From a virus, in the IMG/VR virus record IMGVR_UViG_3300031521_001957, positions 1-38,606 of that record: DNA of 38,606 bases; one strand, given 5' to 3'. A program made the position numbers and the translations under genes. Positions within the stretch are counted from its first letter, which is position 1, and every line of letters begins with the position of its first letter. Below the pieces are notes generated by a model. It had not been told where the DNA came from. It did no database searches and was given only the letters and a program-made list of their open reading frames with translations. Shown here one piece after another: positions 8,457 through 15,511 of the stretch.

Positions 8457-8550
8457 ATAGAACATTATCTCCAATTCATTATACTAACTTTCAACCGCTA
8501 TATGGGCAGAAGATAATATAAGAAAGGGAAAATATTATTATATAAGTGAA
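8457..8550 (+). pseudogene. remnant of an HNH homing endonuclease 3' end
   Basis: This stretch matches the 3' end of the intact HNH gene at 20103-20200: GAACATT, then a decayed copy of the HYTNFQPLW coding segment, then 17 identical bases (8509-8525 versus 20154-20170). Two extra bases near 8499 (CTATATGGG versus CTATGGG) shift the frame, and no start or catalytic HNH part remains. In the intact gene the coding end runs into a late promoter, and here the remnant likewise runs into the gene 23 late promoter. An open stretch before it (8331-8460, ending in GWYELDKRG) has no clear start of its own and is of unknown origin. Confidence 0.75.
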
Positions 8551-8561
8551 AATTAAATTTA

Positions 8562-8569
8562 TATAAATA
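8562..8569 (+). promoter_or_regulatory. T4-type late promoter for gene 23
   Basis: TATAAATA 47 bases before the major capsid protein start, directly downstream of the HNH remnant. It gives the capsid gene its own strong late transcript in addition to read-through from gene 22. Confidence 0.8.
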
Positions 8570-8615
8570 TATATGAAGAACAAATTTTTTTAACAACAAT
8601 AGAGAGGAACATATT

Positions 8616-10115
8616 ATGTACTTGACAAGTGAAACAGGTTTGGATGCCAAATGGAGTGAAGTTCTTGATCATCCATCAATGCCCAAAATTAAAGACGCAT
8701 ATCGTCGTGCCGTAACCACGCTCGTTTTGGAGAATCAAGAGCGCGCTATGCAAGAAGATCGTGCACAACTTAACGAAACTACACCAGCCAACCAAGTTGG
8801 TTCTTATCCTGATGCGGGTGGTGTTGCAAAATGGGACCCCGTACTAATTCAATTAGTTCGTCGTGCTCTTCCACAATTGATTGCATATGATGTTTGCGGC
8901 GTTCAACCAATGAAATTGCCTACTGGCTTAATCTTCGCAATGAAATCCAAATATACTTCACAAGGTGGTGACGAAGCCATGTTCAATGAAGTAAATTCAG
9001 CTTTCTCTGGTCGTGGTGGTCAATTAGGTTCTAATCCAACCGTTCCTGTAGCAATTACTGGTACTATTACTGTTGGTTCAACTGCTTCTAAAGCTGTTAC
9101 TGCTTCTAGTGGTGCATTCTTAAGTGAACTTGCTCCTGGTTCTGCATTATACCATAACAATGGTACTTTTATTGGTACTGTTGCTTCAGTTGAAACTAAT
9201 GATGCATTAACTTTATTATCAAATGCTGCCGCAACACTTTCTGGTGCTGCATCTGCATATTCATTTGGTAAAGCAGTTACTACGTCAGTTGGTGAAGATT
9301 TTGGTGGTGCAACTACTTTCCCACAAATGGCTTTCTCAATTGAAAAAACTACTGTTACTGCACAAACTCGTGCATTAAAAGCAGAATATACTCTTGAATT
9401 AGCACAAGATTTGAAAGCTGTTCATGGTTTGGATGCAGAATCTGAATTGTCAAACATTCTTTCTACTGAAGTTCTTGCTGAAATTAACCGTGAAGTTTTA
9501 CGTTCAATATATACCACTGCTGTATTTGGTGCAAGATCAGGCGTTGTAACTACTGCTGGTACTTTCAACTTGGATGTAGATTCTAATGGTAGATGGTCTG
9601 AAGAAAAATTCAAAGGCTTAATTTTCCAAATTGAACGCGATTGCAACGACATTGCACAAACTACTCGTAGAGGTAGAGGTAACTTTATTATCTGTTCAGC
9701 TGACGTTGCATCTGCATTAGCACTGACTGGAAAATTGACTTATGCTCCTGCTCTTCAAAATAGTTTGGAAGTTGATGACACTGGTTCTACTTTTGCTGGT
9801 ATGTTGAATAACAAAATAAAAGTTTATATCGATCCATATAGTGCTAACTACGGAAGTGCCACACAGTTCTATGTGGCTGGTTATAAAGGTACTTCCCCAT
9901 ATGATGCAGGTTTATTCTACGCTCCATATGTTCCATTACAAATGGTTCGTGCAGTTGACCCATCAACTTTCCAACCGAAGATTGGATTTAAGACCCGATA
10001 TGGCATGGTTGCAAATCCTTTTGCTGCTGGTAGCGGTTCAGTTATTACTAGCGGTTTAGGCGAAGCAAATGCTAACGTCTATTATCGCAAAGTGAAAGTG
10101 ACCAATCTAAGCTAA
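8616..10115 (+). CDS. 23: major capsid protein gp23
   Basis: A 499-residue protein of the T4 gp23 family (521 residues in T4). Landmarks are VRRALPQLIAYDVCGVQPM (residues ~86-104), which is almost the T4 wording, and the C-terminal capsid fold with TRYGMVANPF. Residues ~145-222 are a Gly/Ala/Thr-rich insertion domain on the capsomer surface. The N-terminal ~54 residues are a helical pro-region ending in AQLNE (E54), a good gp21 cleavage site that replaces T4 E65. The RBS is GAGAGGA before the ATG. Codons are less AT-rich than in neighbours (GTTCGTCGTGCT and similar), as expected of a very highly expressed gene. Confidence 0.96.
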   Translation: MYLTSETGLDAKWSEVLDHPSMPKIKDAYRRAVTTLVLENQERAMQEDRAQLNETTPANQVGSYPDAGGVAKWDPVLIQLVRRALPQLIAYDVCGVQPMKLPTGLIFAMKSKYTSQGGDEAMFNEVNSAFSGRGGQLGSNPTVPVAITGTITVGSTASKAVTASSGAFLSELAPGSALYHNNGTFIGTVASVETNDALTLLSNAAATLSGAASAYSFGKAVTTSVGEDFGGATTFPQMAFSIEKTTVTAQTRALKAEYTLELAQDLKAVHGLDAESELSNILSTEVLAEINREVLRSIYTTAVFGARSGVVTTAGTFNLDVDSNGRWSEEKFKGLIFQIERDCNDIAQTTRRGRGNFIICSADVASALALTGKLTYAPALQNSLEVDDTGSTFAGMLNNKIKVYIDPYSANYGSATQFYVAGYKGTSPYDAGLFYAPYVPLQMVRAVDPSTFQPKIGFKTRYGMVANPFAAGSGSVITSGLGEANANVYYRKVKVTNLS

Positions 10116-10143
10116 TTGTTTTAAATGCTTTTTAGTGTACGTG

Positions 10144-10168
10144 AAAAGGGGTTGCGAGACCCCTTTTT
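10144..10168 (+). terminator. rho-independent terminator after gene 23
   Basis: The stem AAAAGGGGT/ACCCCTTTT with loop TGCGAG is followed by T residues on the plus strand. The A run before the stem gives a T run on the other strand, so it can also stop the converging endonuclease transcript. Confidence 0.92.
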
Positions 10169-10229
10169 ATTGCAAAACAGCTTTCCAACCAGCACCTAAG
10201 TAATATTATAAACTATATTTTAATTTATG

Positions 10230-11591
10230 TCAACCATATATATCATAAACATATACCGCCTGACCACAATCATATAATTTTCTATATTTATTATTGAACA
10301 TATTCAAATTTTCCGTTAGTGTTTCGTCATAATTATCTAGTTTGTCTTTCAATTTATGTTTCTGGAATTGCATTCTATTATACGCAATTCCATATTTTGT
10401 CCATTTATATCCAATTTTACTATTATGTGAAAATGTAAACCCCAAAATTTTATATATATTTCCTTCCGAATATCTCCTATCAGCATAAGTAATAATACTT
10501 TTATTTTGGTTATATTTAATAAAATTTTTAAATAGTTTTGAAACTCCACCAACAACATTTACATTTAATTTAGATGCAATTCTTAAGATTTCAAAATCAT
10601 ATCCAACACCATATCTAGGAGTTTTGAAACTCATCATACATACATATTCTCCATTATATTTTAACCCTATACAATTATTACTGTGAGTATATCCTTGTAG
10701 ATGGTTAGAATTAAAAAACAACTGCTCATCATATTTTGATACTTCGTCAATTATACAATTTCTAGCAAAAATTCGTTGTTTTTGTAGTTTGCATTTATTT
10801 AATATCATTGATTGTATTATATCTTTTTTATTATCCCACTCATATGATGTAAAATGAAATAATGTAATATTATTTTCTATACATATATTAGTTTTATTTA
10901 AATGTCTATTTCTATTTTTTTTAGTATCATTATCGCTACACAATGAATGCCAATATATACCATTGAGTTCAATACCAAAATTATGGTCAGGTATATATAC
11001 ATCCAACTCATATGGATATATTACCTTTCTGTTAGATGGGGAATGGTTTATATTGTTTGATGATAAAAATTCTTGTAGTTCAAACTCCATTGTAGATACA
11101 CAATAATCAGTTCTTCTATCTATATTATATAAATCCAAATATTTAACTAATGCTGTTGAACTGCAATCTAATTCGTTCATTAAAACATCTAGTGTCTTTT
11201 TATTCGTAACATATTGTTCATACAACCAGTCTTTATTTTTCAATAATTCTAAAGAATCTCCTAATTTTGCTTTTGAAACATCTCGTAGTTCTATGTTGTG
11301 TTGTTTTAAATGCCTAGTTACTGTAGTTGCTCCGCAATTTAAATCTTTTCCAATTTCTCTTGGTGTTTTATGAGCTGTTACATATTGTTCATATAGCCAA
11401 TTAGCATCCTTTAAATATCTTAAATTGTCATTTTTAACACTTCTAGCTTCCGTTAATGTTCTTGCTTCTATATTATATTTTTTTAAATACCTATGTATTG
11501 TCGTTTTTCCACAATTACATAATTTTAAAATAGCATCTACCGATAACTGTTTTATTACATAATGATCATACAACCAATCTTTTTCAATCAT
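10230..11591 (-). CDS. free-standing homing endonuclease: three HTH repeats, Vsr/EDxHD-like nuclease, GNAT-like tail
   Basis: A 453-residue protein placed just behind the capsid gene on the opposite strand. Three tandem ~40-residue repeats (5-44, 64-103, 121-160), each DWLYEQYV...C...T...YLK..NI..R, look like helix-turn-helix DNA-binding modules. Residues ~165-260 resemble the Vsr/PD-(D/E)xK-type homing nucleases: YELDVYIP (E195, D197), GIELNGIYWHS (E208) and LFHFTSYEW. Residues ~295-425 are a separate domain with EILRIA and YADRRYSEGNIYKILGF (369-385), which resembles a motif of the Mom-like protein at 35770. It has its own sigma70 promoter, so it is expressed early. Such genes spread by cutting alleles that lack them; gene 23 is the probable target region. 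Confidence 0.8.
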   Translation of the reverse strand: MIEKDWLYDHYVIKQLSVDAILKLCNCGKTTIHRYLKKYNIEARTLTEARSVKNDNLRYLKDANWLYEQYVTAHKTPREIGKDLNCGATTVTRHLKQHNIELRDVSKAKLGDSLELLKNKDWLYEQYVTNKKTLDVLMNELDCSSTALVKYLDLYNIDRRTDYCVSTMEFELQEFLSSNNINHSPSNRKVIYPYELDVYIPDHNFGIELNGIYWHSLCSDNDTKKNRNRHLNKTNICIENNITLFHFTSYEWDNKKDIIQSMILNKCKLQKQRIFARNCIIDEVSKYDEQLFFNSNHLQGYTHSNNCIGLKYNGEYVCMMSFKTPRYGVGYDFEILRIASKLNVNVVGGVSKLFKNFIKYNQNKSIITYADRRYSEGNIYKILGFTFSHNSKIGYKWTKYGIAYNRMQFQKHKLKDKLDNYDETLTENLNMFNNKYRKLYDCGQAVYVYDIYG

Positions 11592-11622
11592 ATATTATCA
11601 CCAAAGTTAATTTATAAGTAAT

Positions 11623-11651
11623 ATTATATACTACTTCCAAAGTATTGTCAA
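11623..11651 (-). promoter_or_regulatory. sigma70-type promoter for homing endonuclease
   Basis: Reading the minus strand: TTGACA (11651-11646), 17-bp spacer, TATAAT (11628-11623), a perfect match. It starts the endonuclease transcript about 25 bases before its ATG. The -35 box overlaps the last bases of the upstream 88-residue gene. Confidence 0.85.
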
Positions 11652-11914
11652 CTATTTTCAATATATTCCTCATATTTTATTTTATCCAATCTATTCATGA
11701 GTAATCTTAAAGTATCAGTAAAAGATTCGCCAGTTCTTTCATTTGTTAGTTTTATAGTCTTGGCATATGCATGTCCTCTATTACCTTTTGGATATATAAA
11801 TGGCGATTCTATTAAAATTACATCATTTACTCTTAAATTTTTATAAAACTCAAATTTAGTACTACCAGTATATTTTTCCCATATAATTAGTCTGCATTTT
11901 AGGGTTATTTCCAT
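11648..11914 (-). CDS. small protein of unknown function
   Basis: An 88-residue beta-rich protein with a charged C-terminus and no recognised domain. It is the last gene of a four-gene minus-strand operon, overlapping the gene before it by one base (TAATG type) with GGAGA before its ATG. Early expression from the promoter at 12868 is expected. Confidence 0.6.
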   Translation of the reverse strand: MEITLKCRLIIWEKYTGSTKFEFYKNLRVNDVILIESPFIYPKGNRGHAYAKTIKLTNERTGESFTDTLRLLMNRLDKIKYEEYIENS

Positions 11915-12156
11915 TATACTATCTCCAGTCTTTTATTAGTTTCATGATTACATATTGCCACTTCGATTATATGGCGTATATCTTCTATATTCCATTTAAC
12001 CCCATCATAATCAACATCTCCTTCAAAGTTTTCATATAAAAGGTCTAAGGCTAAAATATCTTCCATTACGCCTAGTTTAACCAATTGCGGAAATTCTTTA
12101 TATAGGTCTTGTATCCATTGATCTTGATTTTTGTATGTATAATGAGGTTTCATCAT
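11914..12156 (-). CDS. small acidic protein of unknown function
   Basis: An 80-residue acidic protein (LLYENFEGDVDYDGVKWNIED) without recognised domain. The start is supported by AGGAGAAC directly before the ATG. It overlaps the upstream gene by ATGA and the downstream gene by one base, so the operon is translationally coupled. Confidence 0.6.
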   Translation of the reverse strand: MMKPHYTYKNQDQWIQDLYKEFPQLVKLGVMEDILALDLLYENFEGDVDYDGVKWNIEDIRHIIEVAICNHETNKRLEIV

Positions 12157-12611
12157 GTTCTCCTATGCTCATCAACCAATAATTCTGCCTTTAAACTTGC
12201 ATATGATATTCCATCAATTAAACTATCCATATGAAGACTTTCTGCGGACCAAGCGCGAACATCTTTCAATATTTGCAAAATAAGGGCAATTTCTGCTGCT
12301 GATAAGTTTTTTCCTGTAATGGCATTGAATGCTGTTGCTACTTTATTAAAAGAACGTTCTGCTCCATTCTGCTCGTATTCTGAAGCCCTTTCATCTTGAA
12401 CTTCAATACATTTCTTCAAAAAATCTTTGGAAGTCTTTGGAAAAAAATCTTCATCTGGAAAGGCTAGTATTAATTCTTCTAATGAAACATCTTCTGAAGG
12501 TATATTTTGGATTTGTGATTGTTTCAATTTATCTAAATATAATACTCCTGGCTCACTTATATTAGATTTACTATAATACTCATTAACTAACATTTCAAAA
12601 ATATTTATCAT
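12153..12611 (-). CDS. DUF6378-like protein (MazG/nucleotide-pool type fold)
   Basis: A 152-residue protein. Residues ~72-148 (ERASEYEQNGAERSFNKVA, then KDVRAWSAESLHMDSLIDG, then SYASLKAEL) carry the pattern of the DUF6378 family common in phages: a helical domain with conserved E, K/R, D-x-x-x-D and Y, resembling all-alpha MazG-like NTP pyrophosphatases. Catalysis has not been shown for this family as far as I know. The N-terminal 70 residues look like a variable extension. It is the second gene of the minus-strand early operon. Confidence 0.7.
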   Translation of the reverse strand: MINIFEMLVNEYYSKSNISEPGVLYLDKLKQSQIQNIPSEDVSLEELILAFPDEDFFPKTSKDFLKKCIEVQDERASEYEQNGAERSFNKVATAFNAITGKNLSAAEIALILQILKDVRAWSAESLHMDSLIDGISYASLKAELLVDEHRRT

Positions 12612-12811
12612 TTACTCTTTACCTCATTAATAGAATTATACCAATTTAGTTGATCTTGTGCTTCATCAACTATATTTTCAAGATTTATTATAAAAACTTT
12701 TAGTTCATTTATTGTATAATTTCCAAATGATCTATAATATTGTCTATCTTCATATTCAACACTAATAGTACCATCACCATTAACATCAAACCTAAGTTTA
12801 TCGTCAATCAT
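12608..12811 (-). CDS. small protein of unknown function, first gene of minus-strand early operon
   Basis: The start is chosen at ATG 12811 (MIDDKLRFDVNG, 67 residues) because GGAGG lies 5 bases before it; the longer frame would start at TTG 12823, inside that RBS. The protein is acidic, with a beta hairpin at the N-terminus (FDVNGDGTISVEYEDRQYY) and a helix at the C-terminus. DVNGDGTI looks like a calcium-loop sequence but may be chance. It overlaps the next gene by ATGA. Confidence 0.62.
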   Translation of the reverse strand: MIDDKLRFDVNGDGTISVEYEDRQYYRSFGNYTINELKVFIINLENIVDEAQDQLNWYNSINEVKSK

Positions 12812-12840
12812 TTCTACCTCCAAAATTTATTATAGATAAT

Positions 12841-12868
12841 ATTATACCATATTTTAATCAGTTGTCAA
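12841..12868 (-). promoter_or_regulatory. sigma70-type promoter for four-gene minus-strand operon
   Basis: Reading the minus strand: TTGACA (12868-12863), 16-bp spacer, TATAAT (12846-12841). The -35 box overlaps the stop codon of the preceding late gene. It drives the genes at 12811 down to 11648. Confidence 0.85.
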
Positions 12869-13491
12869 GATTTATTACTTGAAACGAATCCTCTTTTTTC
12901 ATATTGAGTTTTTGGTTTTTTTGCATACTTCTTATTATCTTCAACCTGATTTTTTAAAAATTTATTAATATTGTTGTATATTTCATTTGATGATTCTAAT
13001 TTATCAAGTCCCATCTCTTGTAAATTTGGCTCTTTTATTAAATGAAGTGTTTCATCCATCCACATAACAAAATTAACACATCTAAATTGACGTTGACAAT
13101 ATGGTAGAAGTTGCCCTGTATTGTACATATCAAAATTACGCTTTATAAATGGACTAGTAAACACAGATTTTAAATCTTCATATGAAAAGAATTTCTTTTT
13201 GATTCCTAGTATTGAATTTTCATACTCAACACAAAAATATAATTTACCTGCTATACCTACTGCCATAGGAGTTACTTTTGTAAATGTTAATCTTGTAGAT
13301 TGATTTAAATGTTCACATAAATTTATATCTGATCTTTTATCTTGATAAAATCCTATTGAAGAACTTATTAAAGGTGATCTATATTTTTTGAAGCAATCAG
13401 TTTCTATTGTGGTTGTTCTATTATATATAAGTGATATATGTGATGGTGGTTCATTGTCATAATAGTCTGTAAAGTTGGAGTTAATGATCAT
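12865..13491 (-). CDS. conserved phage protein of unknown function (MIINSNFTDYYD type), late expressed
   Basis: 208 residues from ATG 13491. The frame extends upstream to a GTG at 13608, but that would start inside the long hairpin. ATG 13491 has AGGA 8 bases before it and a late promoter at 13528-13521, so it is the better start. The opening MIINSNFTDYYD followed by Tyr-Asn-Arg-Thr is a wording I associate with conserved phage hypothetical proteins. The middle contains KLYFCVEYE and RQFRCVNFVMW, and the C-terminus is Lys-rich and probably disordered. Function unknown. Confidence 0.72.
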   Translation of the reverse strand: MIINSNFTDYYDNEPPSHISLIYNRTTTIETDCFKKYRSPLISSSIGFYQDKRSDINLCEHLNQSTRLTFTKVTPMAVGIAGKLYFCVEYENSILGIKKKFFSYEDLKSVFTSPFIKRNFDMYNTGQLLPYCQRQFRCVNFVMWMDETLHLIKEPNLQEMGLDKLESSNEIYNNINKFLKNQVEDNKKYAKKPKTQYEKRGFVSSNKS

Positions 13492-13520
13492 AGTGTTATT
13501 CCTATTAAAGTCTATATATG

Positions 13521-13528
13521 TATTTATA
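13521..13528 (-). promoter_or_regulatory. T4-type late promoter for gene ending at 12865
   Basis: TATAAATA on the minus strand followed by CATATATAG, 29 bases before ATG 13491. Confidence 0.72.
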
Positions 13529-13590
13529 AAGGTATTATTAAAGGACTGCTTAAATACAGCTTTATGGACAAGTATTGCGGATTTGCGGCA

Positions 13591-13660
13591 AAGAACCCCC
13601 CTCCCCACAGGACTAAAGAAAAAACTTTAGTACATCTGTAGTGGAAGGAGAGGGGTTCTT
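13591..13660 (-). ncRNA. long near-perfect hairpin, candidate structured RNA
   Basis: The outer stem AAGAACCCC (13591-13599) pairs perfectly with GGGGTTCTT (13652-13660). A middle C/G-rich part pairs CTCC with GGAG and ACAG with CTGT, with bulges. The inner stem ACTAAAG/CTTTAGT (13612-13618, 13625-13631) closes an A6 loop. No T run follows on either strand, so it is not an ordinary terminator. A late promoter lies upstream on the minus strand, which is why that strand is given, but the strand is uncertain. Confidence 0.55.
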
Positions 13661-13896
13661 CACCATTATAATGCCAATTTGCGGCCTCAAAATGAGAATA
13701 TCAATTTAGCAATAGAAACGCAACTTCTATCACTCCCCCAGTCTATGATATACGAACCGACCCCCGTTTTTATAGAGTTGAACTTCAACTTAAGAGGACT
13801 CACACCTCACGTAATCCGGTTGATAACAGGTATCGCATCTGCGAGTACACTTTTCCATGACCGACTGTATTAGCGACAGATTTGCGATCATATTAC

Positions 13897-13904
13897 TATT
13901 TATA
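13897..13904 (-). promoter_or_regulatory. T4-type late promoter pointing into the GC-rich non-coding region
   Basis: TATAAATAGTAATAT on the minus strand, the same extended sequence as the promoters of gene 16 (18610) and the tailspike (36416). The next gene on this strand starts more than 400 bases away and has its own late promoter, so this one may serve a non-coding RNA. Confidence 0.75.
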
Positions 13905-13974
13905 CTAAAAAATTTACACTTATGTGCATTATTATAACATATACAAACATATTGTCAAATTTTATTATAAATAC

Positions 13975-14003
13975 TTGACAAGGTATAATATATCATGTAT
14001 ACT
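13975..14003 (+). promoter_or_regulatory. sigma70-type promoter for the gp47/gp46 operon
   Basis: TTGACA, 17-bp spacer, TATACT. It places the transcript start around 14010, after the ATG at 13995, which rules out that ATG as a start for the first gene. A TATAAATA at 13966-13973 overlaps the upstream edge and may add late activity. Confidence 0.82.
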
Positions 14004-14030
14004 ATTTATATTAAAAATTTGGAGAGATTT

Positions 14031-14207
14031 ATGCCCAATAATATACGATGTACAAAATGTGGAATAATAATGTATGAAGTTGATCAAATACATTATATAG
14101 AAGTTGAAAATAATGGGGTACAAAATTTTATCAAGGTATGTAGCATATGCGCTGATAAATATTTTGATAAACAAGTTGAAAAGGAAGAGCATAAAAATGA
14201 AAAATGA
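14031..14207 (+). CDS. small zinc-finger-like protein
   Basis: 58 residues from ATG 14031 (MPNNIRCTKC), which has GGAGAG 4 bases before it. An upstream in-frame ATG (13995) lies before the expected transcription start. It has two Cys pairs (CTKC and CSIC) about 35 residues apart, so it probably binds one zinc ion. The C-terminus is charged. It is the first gene of the recombination operon and overlaps the next gene. Confidence 0.65.
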   Translation: MPNNIRCTKCGIIMYEVDQIHYIEVENNGVQNFIKVCSICADKYFDKQVEKEEHKNEK

Positions 14208-14355
14208 ATATACATGTATATGTTGTGGCGATAAGTTAAATTCAGATGAAACTCCAATTTATCTTGAGGCTGAATATGAGTATCAGAGTCCTCTTGGACC
14301 TTTATGTGAGTATTGCTGTGAACAATTATTAAATCCAGATAGGAGATGGTTATGA
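14197..14355 (+). CDS. small zinc-finger-like protein
   Basis: 52 residues from ATG 14197 (MKNEYTCICCGDKL), with AAGGAAGAG upstream. Longer versions of the frame extend through the preceding gene and have no RBS. CICC and CEYCC could bind zinc, as in its upstream neighbour; the two may be diverged duplicates (both have C-x2-C, a hydrophobic middle and a second C-x2-C). Confidence 0.65.
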   Translation: MKNEYTCICCGDKLNSDETPIYLEAEYEYQSPLGPLCEYCCEQLLNPDRRWL

Positions 14356-14492
14356 GTAGTGGTGGAAAAGGTAGTAGATATCGTCCGGTAGATAAGAAAA
14401 AATTCAATGAAAATTGGGAAAGAATTTTTGGAAAAGATAAGGAAAAGAATAAAAAAGAAAAGGATGCAGAAAAGAAAGGTGATAGTAAATGA
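14352..14492 (+). CDS. small basic phage protein (SSGGKGSRYRP type)
   Basis: 46 residues. The opening GGKGSRYRP and the following FNENWERIFGK are typical of a small basic protein family I associate with many phages, of unknown function. The C-terminus is almost all Lys, Glu and Asp. It starts at the ATGA overlap with the preceding gene and itself overlaps gene 47 by ATGA, so it is tightly coupled to it. Confidence 0.7.
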   Translation: MSSGGKGSRYRPVDKKKFNENWERIFGKDKEKNKKEKDAEKKGDSK

Positions 14493-15511
14493 AGATTGCT
14501 CTAATTAACGATTTACACTTTGGAATTAAGAATGATTCTCCAATTATGCTTGAATATCAACGAGAATTTTATAGTAATATATTTTTACCATATTTAAAGG
14601 AAAATGATATATTTCATGTTGATATACTAGGTGATATTTTCGACAAGCGAAAGGTAATAAACAATCAAACATTGTATAGTGCAAAAGAAATGTTATTTGA
14701 TATATTGGCACTAGAAAATATAGAAACCAGAATATTAGTAGGAAATCATTGCAGCTTCTATAAAAACACGCTATCCATTAATTCGCCGCAGTTATTACTA
14801 GGACATTATGATAATATTACTATAATAGATTCGCCTATTGAGTATAGTAACACTTTGTATTTACCTTGGATAACAGATTCAAATTATGAAGAATCTATGA
14901 ATATGATAGAAAATTCAGATATGGAATATGTGTTTGGTCATTTGGAATTATTTGGATTTGATATGAATGTTGGTCATAAGATGGATAAAGGAATGAATCC
15001 CGATATTTTTAAAAAATATAAAAAGGTTATTTCAGGCCATTATCACACGAGATCAACAGATAGTAACATACATTATTTGGGTGCTCAGTACGAATTATCT
15101 TGGATAGACTTTGAAGATATCAAGGGGTTTCATACTTTTGAAGTAGAGACTGGCAATTTAGAATTTATAGAAAATCCAAACAAACTTTTTTATAAACTTA
15201 CTTATAATGAAGATTTAGAAAACATTATACCTAATATCACAAATAAAATTGTCAAAGTGATAGTCCAAAATAAAACTTCGCAAAAAAAGTTCGACAAATA
15301 TTTTGAACAACTATCTTCGCAAAATCCTTTCGAATTGAAAATTATCGAAAACCATTGCGAATATGATTCGGTTAGTAATGATGTTGATCTTACTATCGAT
15401 TCAACTGAAACTATTATTTCAAAATATATTGATAGTTGTGAACTTAGTGTTGAGAAGGAAAAATTAAAAATGATATTTAAGCAATTACACAATGAGGCAA
15501 TTCTTGTATGA
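14489..15511 (+). CDS. 47: recombination endonuclease subunit gp47 (SbcD/Mre11-like)
   Basis: A 340-residue calcineurin-like metallophosphoesterase with the full set of metal-binding motifs: NDLHFG (D8, H10), GDIFDKR (D49), GNHC (N86, H87), GHLELFG (~150) and GHYHTRS (H184, H186). This is the T4 gp47/Mre11/SbcD nuclease that works with gp46 to resect double-strand ends for recombination-dependent replication. Length matches T4 gp47 (339 residues). It overlaps gene 46 by ATGA. Confidence 0.95.
   Translation: MKIALINDLHFGIKNDSPIMLEYQREFYSNIFLPYLKENDIFHVDILGDIFDKRKVINNQTLYSAKEMLFDILALENIETRILVGNHCSFYKNTLSINSPQLLLGHYDNITIIDSPIEYSNTLYLPWITDSNYEESMNMIENSDMEYVFGHLELFGFDMNVGHKMDKGMNPDIFKKYKKVISGHYHTRSTDSNIHYLGAQYELSWIDFEDIKGFHTFEVETGNLEFIENPNKLFYKLTYNEDLENIIPNITNKIVKVIVQNKTSQKKFDKYFEQLSSQNPFELKIIENHCEYDSVSNDVDLTIDSTETIISKYIDSCELSVEKEKLKMIFKQLHNEAILV

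Larger units (their letters stand above)
13529..13974. other. GC-rich intergenic region between divergent transcription units
   Basis: About 450 bases without a convincing gene. The part 13560-13890 is clearly richer in G and C than the surrounding genome and holds a long hairpin (13591-13660), a perfect palindrome (AGTTGAAGTTCAACT on the minus strand, near 13780), a small CGCA/TGCG hairpin near 13830 and three similar GCAAAT(C/T)-type motifs on the minus strand. A minus-strand late promoter (13904) points into it, so a late non-coding RNA of roughly 300 bases is possible. I looked for tRNA features and found none. A TTG-started 64-codon frame at 13679 is not supported. Confidence 0.6.

Noticed and set aside
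8275-8460. A 61-codon frame overlapping the end of gene 22
   Set aside because: Its ATG is inside gene 22 in another frame with no RBS; the part beyond gene 22 crosses a hairpin and looks like leftover DNA next to an HNH remnant.
13492-13608. N-terminal extension of the 12865-13491 gene to a GTG at 13608
   Set aside because: The extension starts within the long hairpin, has no RBS, and lies upstream of the gene's own late promoter at 13528-13521.
13679-13873. A 64-codon TTG-started frame on the plus strand in the GC-rich island
   Set aside because: No RBS, no sigma70 or late promoter in that direction nearby, odd composition, and it overlaps the structured non-coding region; more likely chance in GC-richer DNA.
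13600-13890. Possible tRNA genes in the GC-rich island (a GTTCAACTC on the minus strand looks like a T-loop)
   Set aside because: The T stem pairs poorly, and no matching acceptor, D arm or anticodon arm could be found around it.
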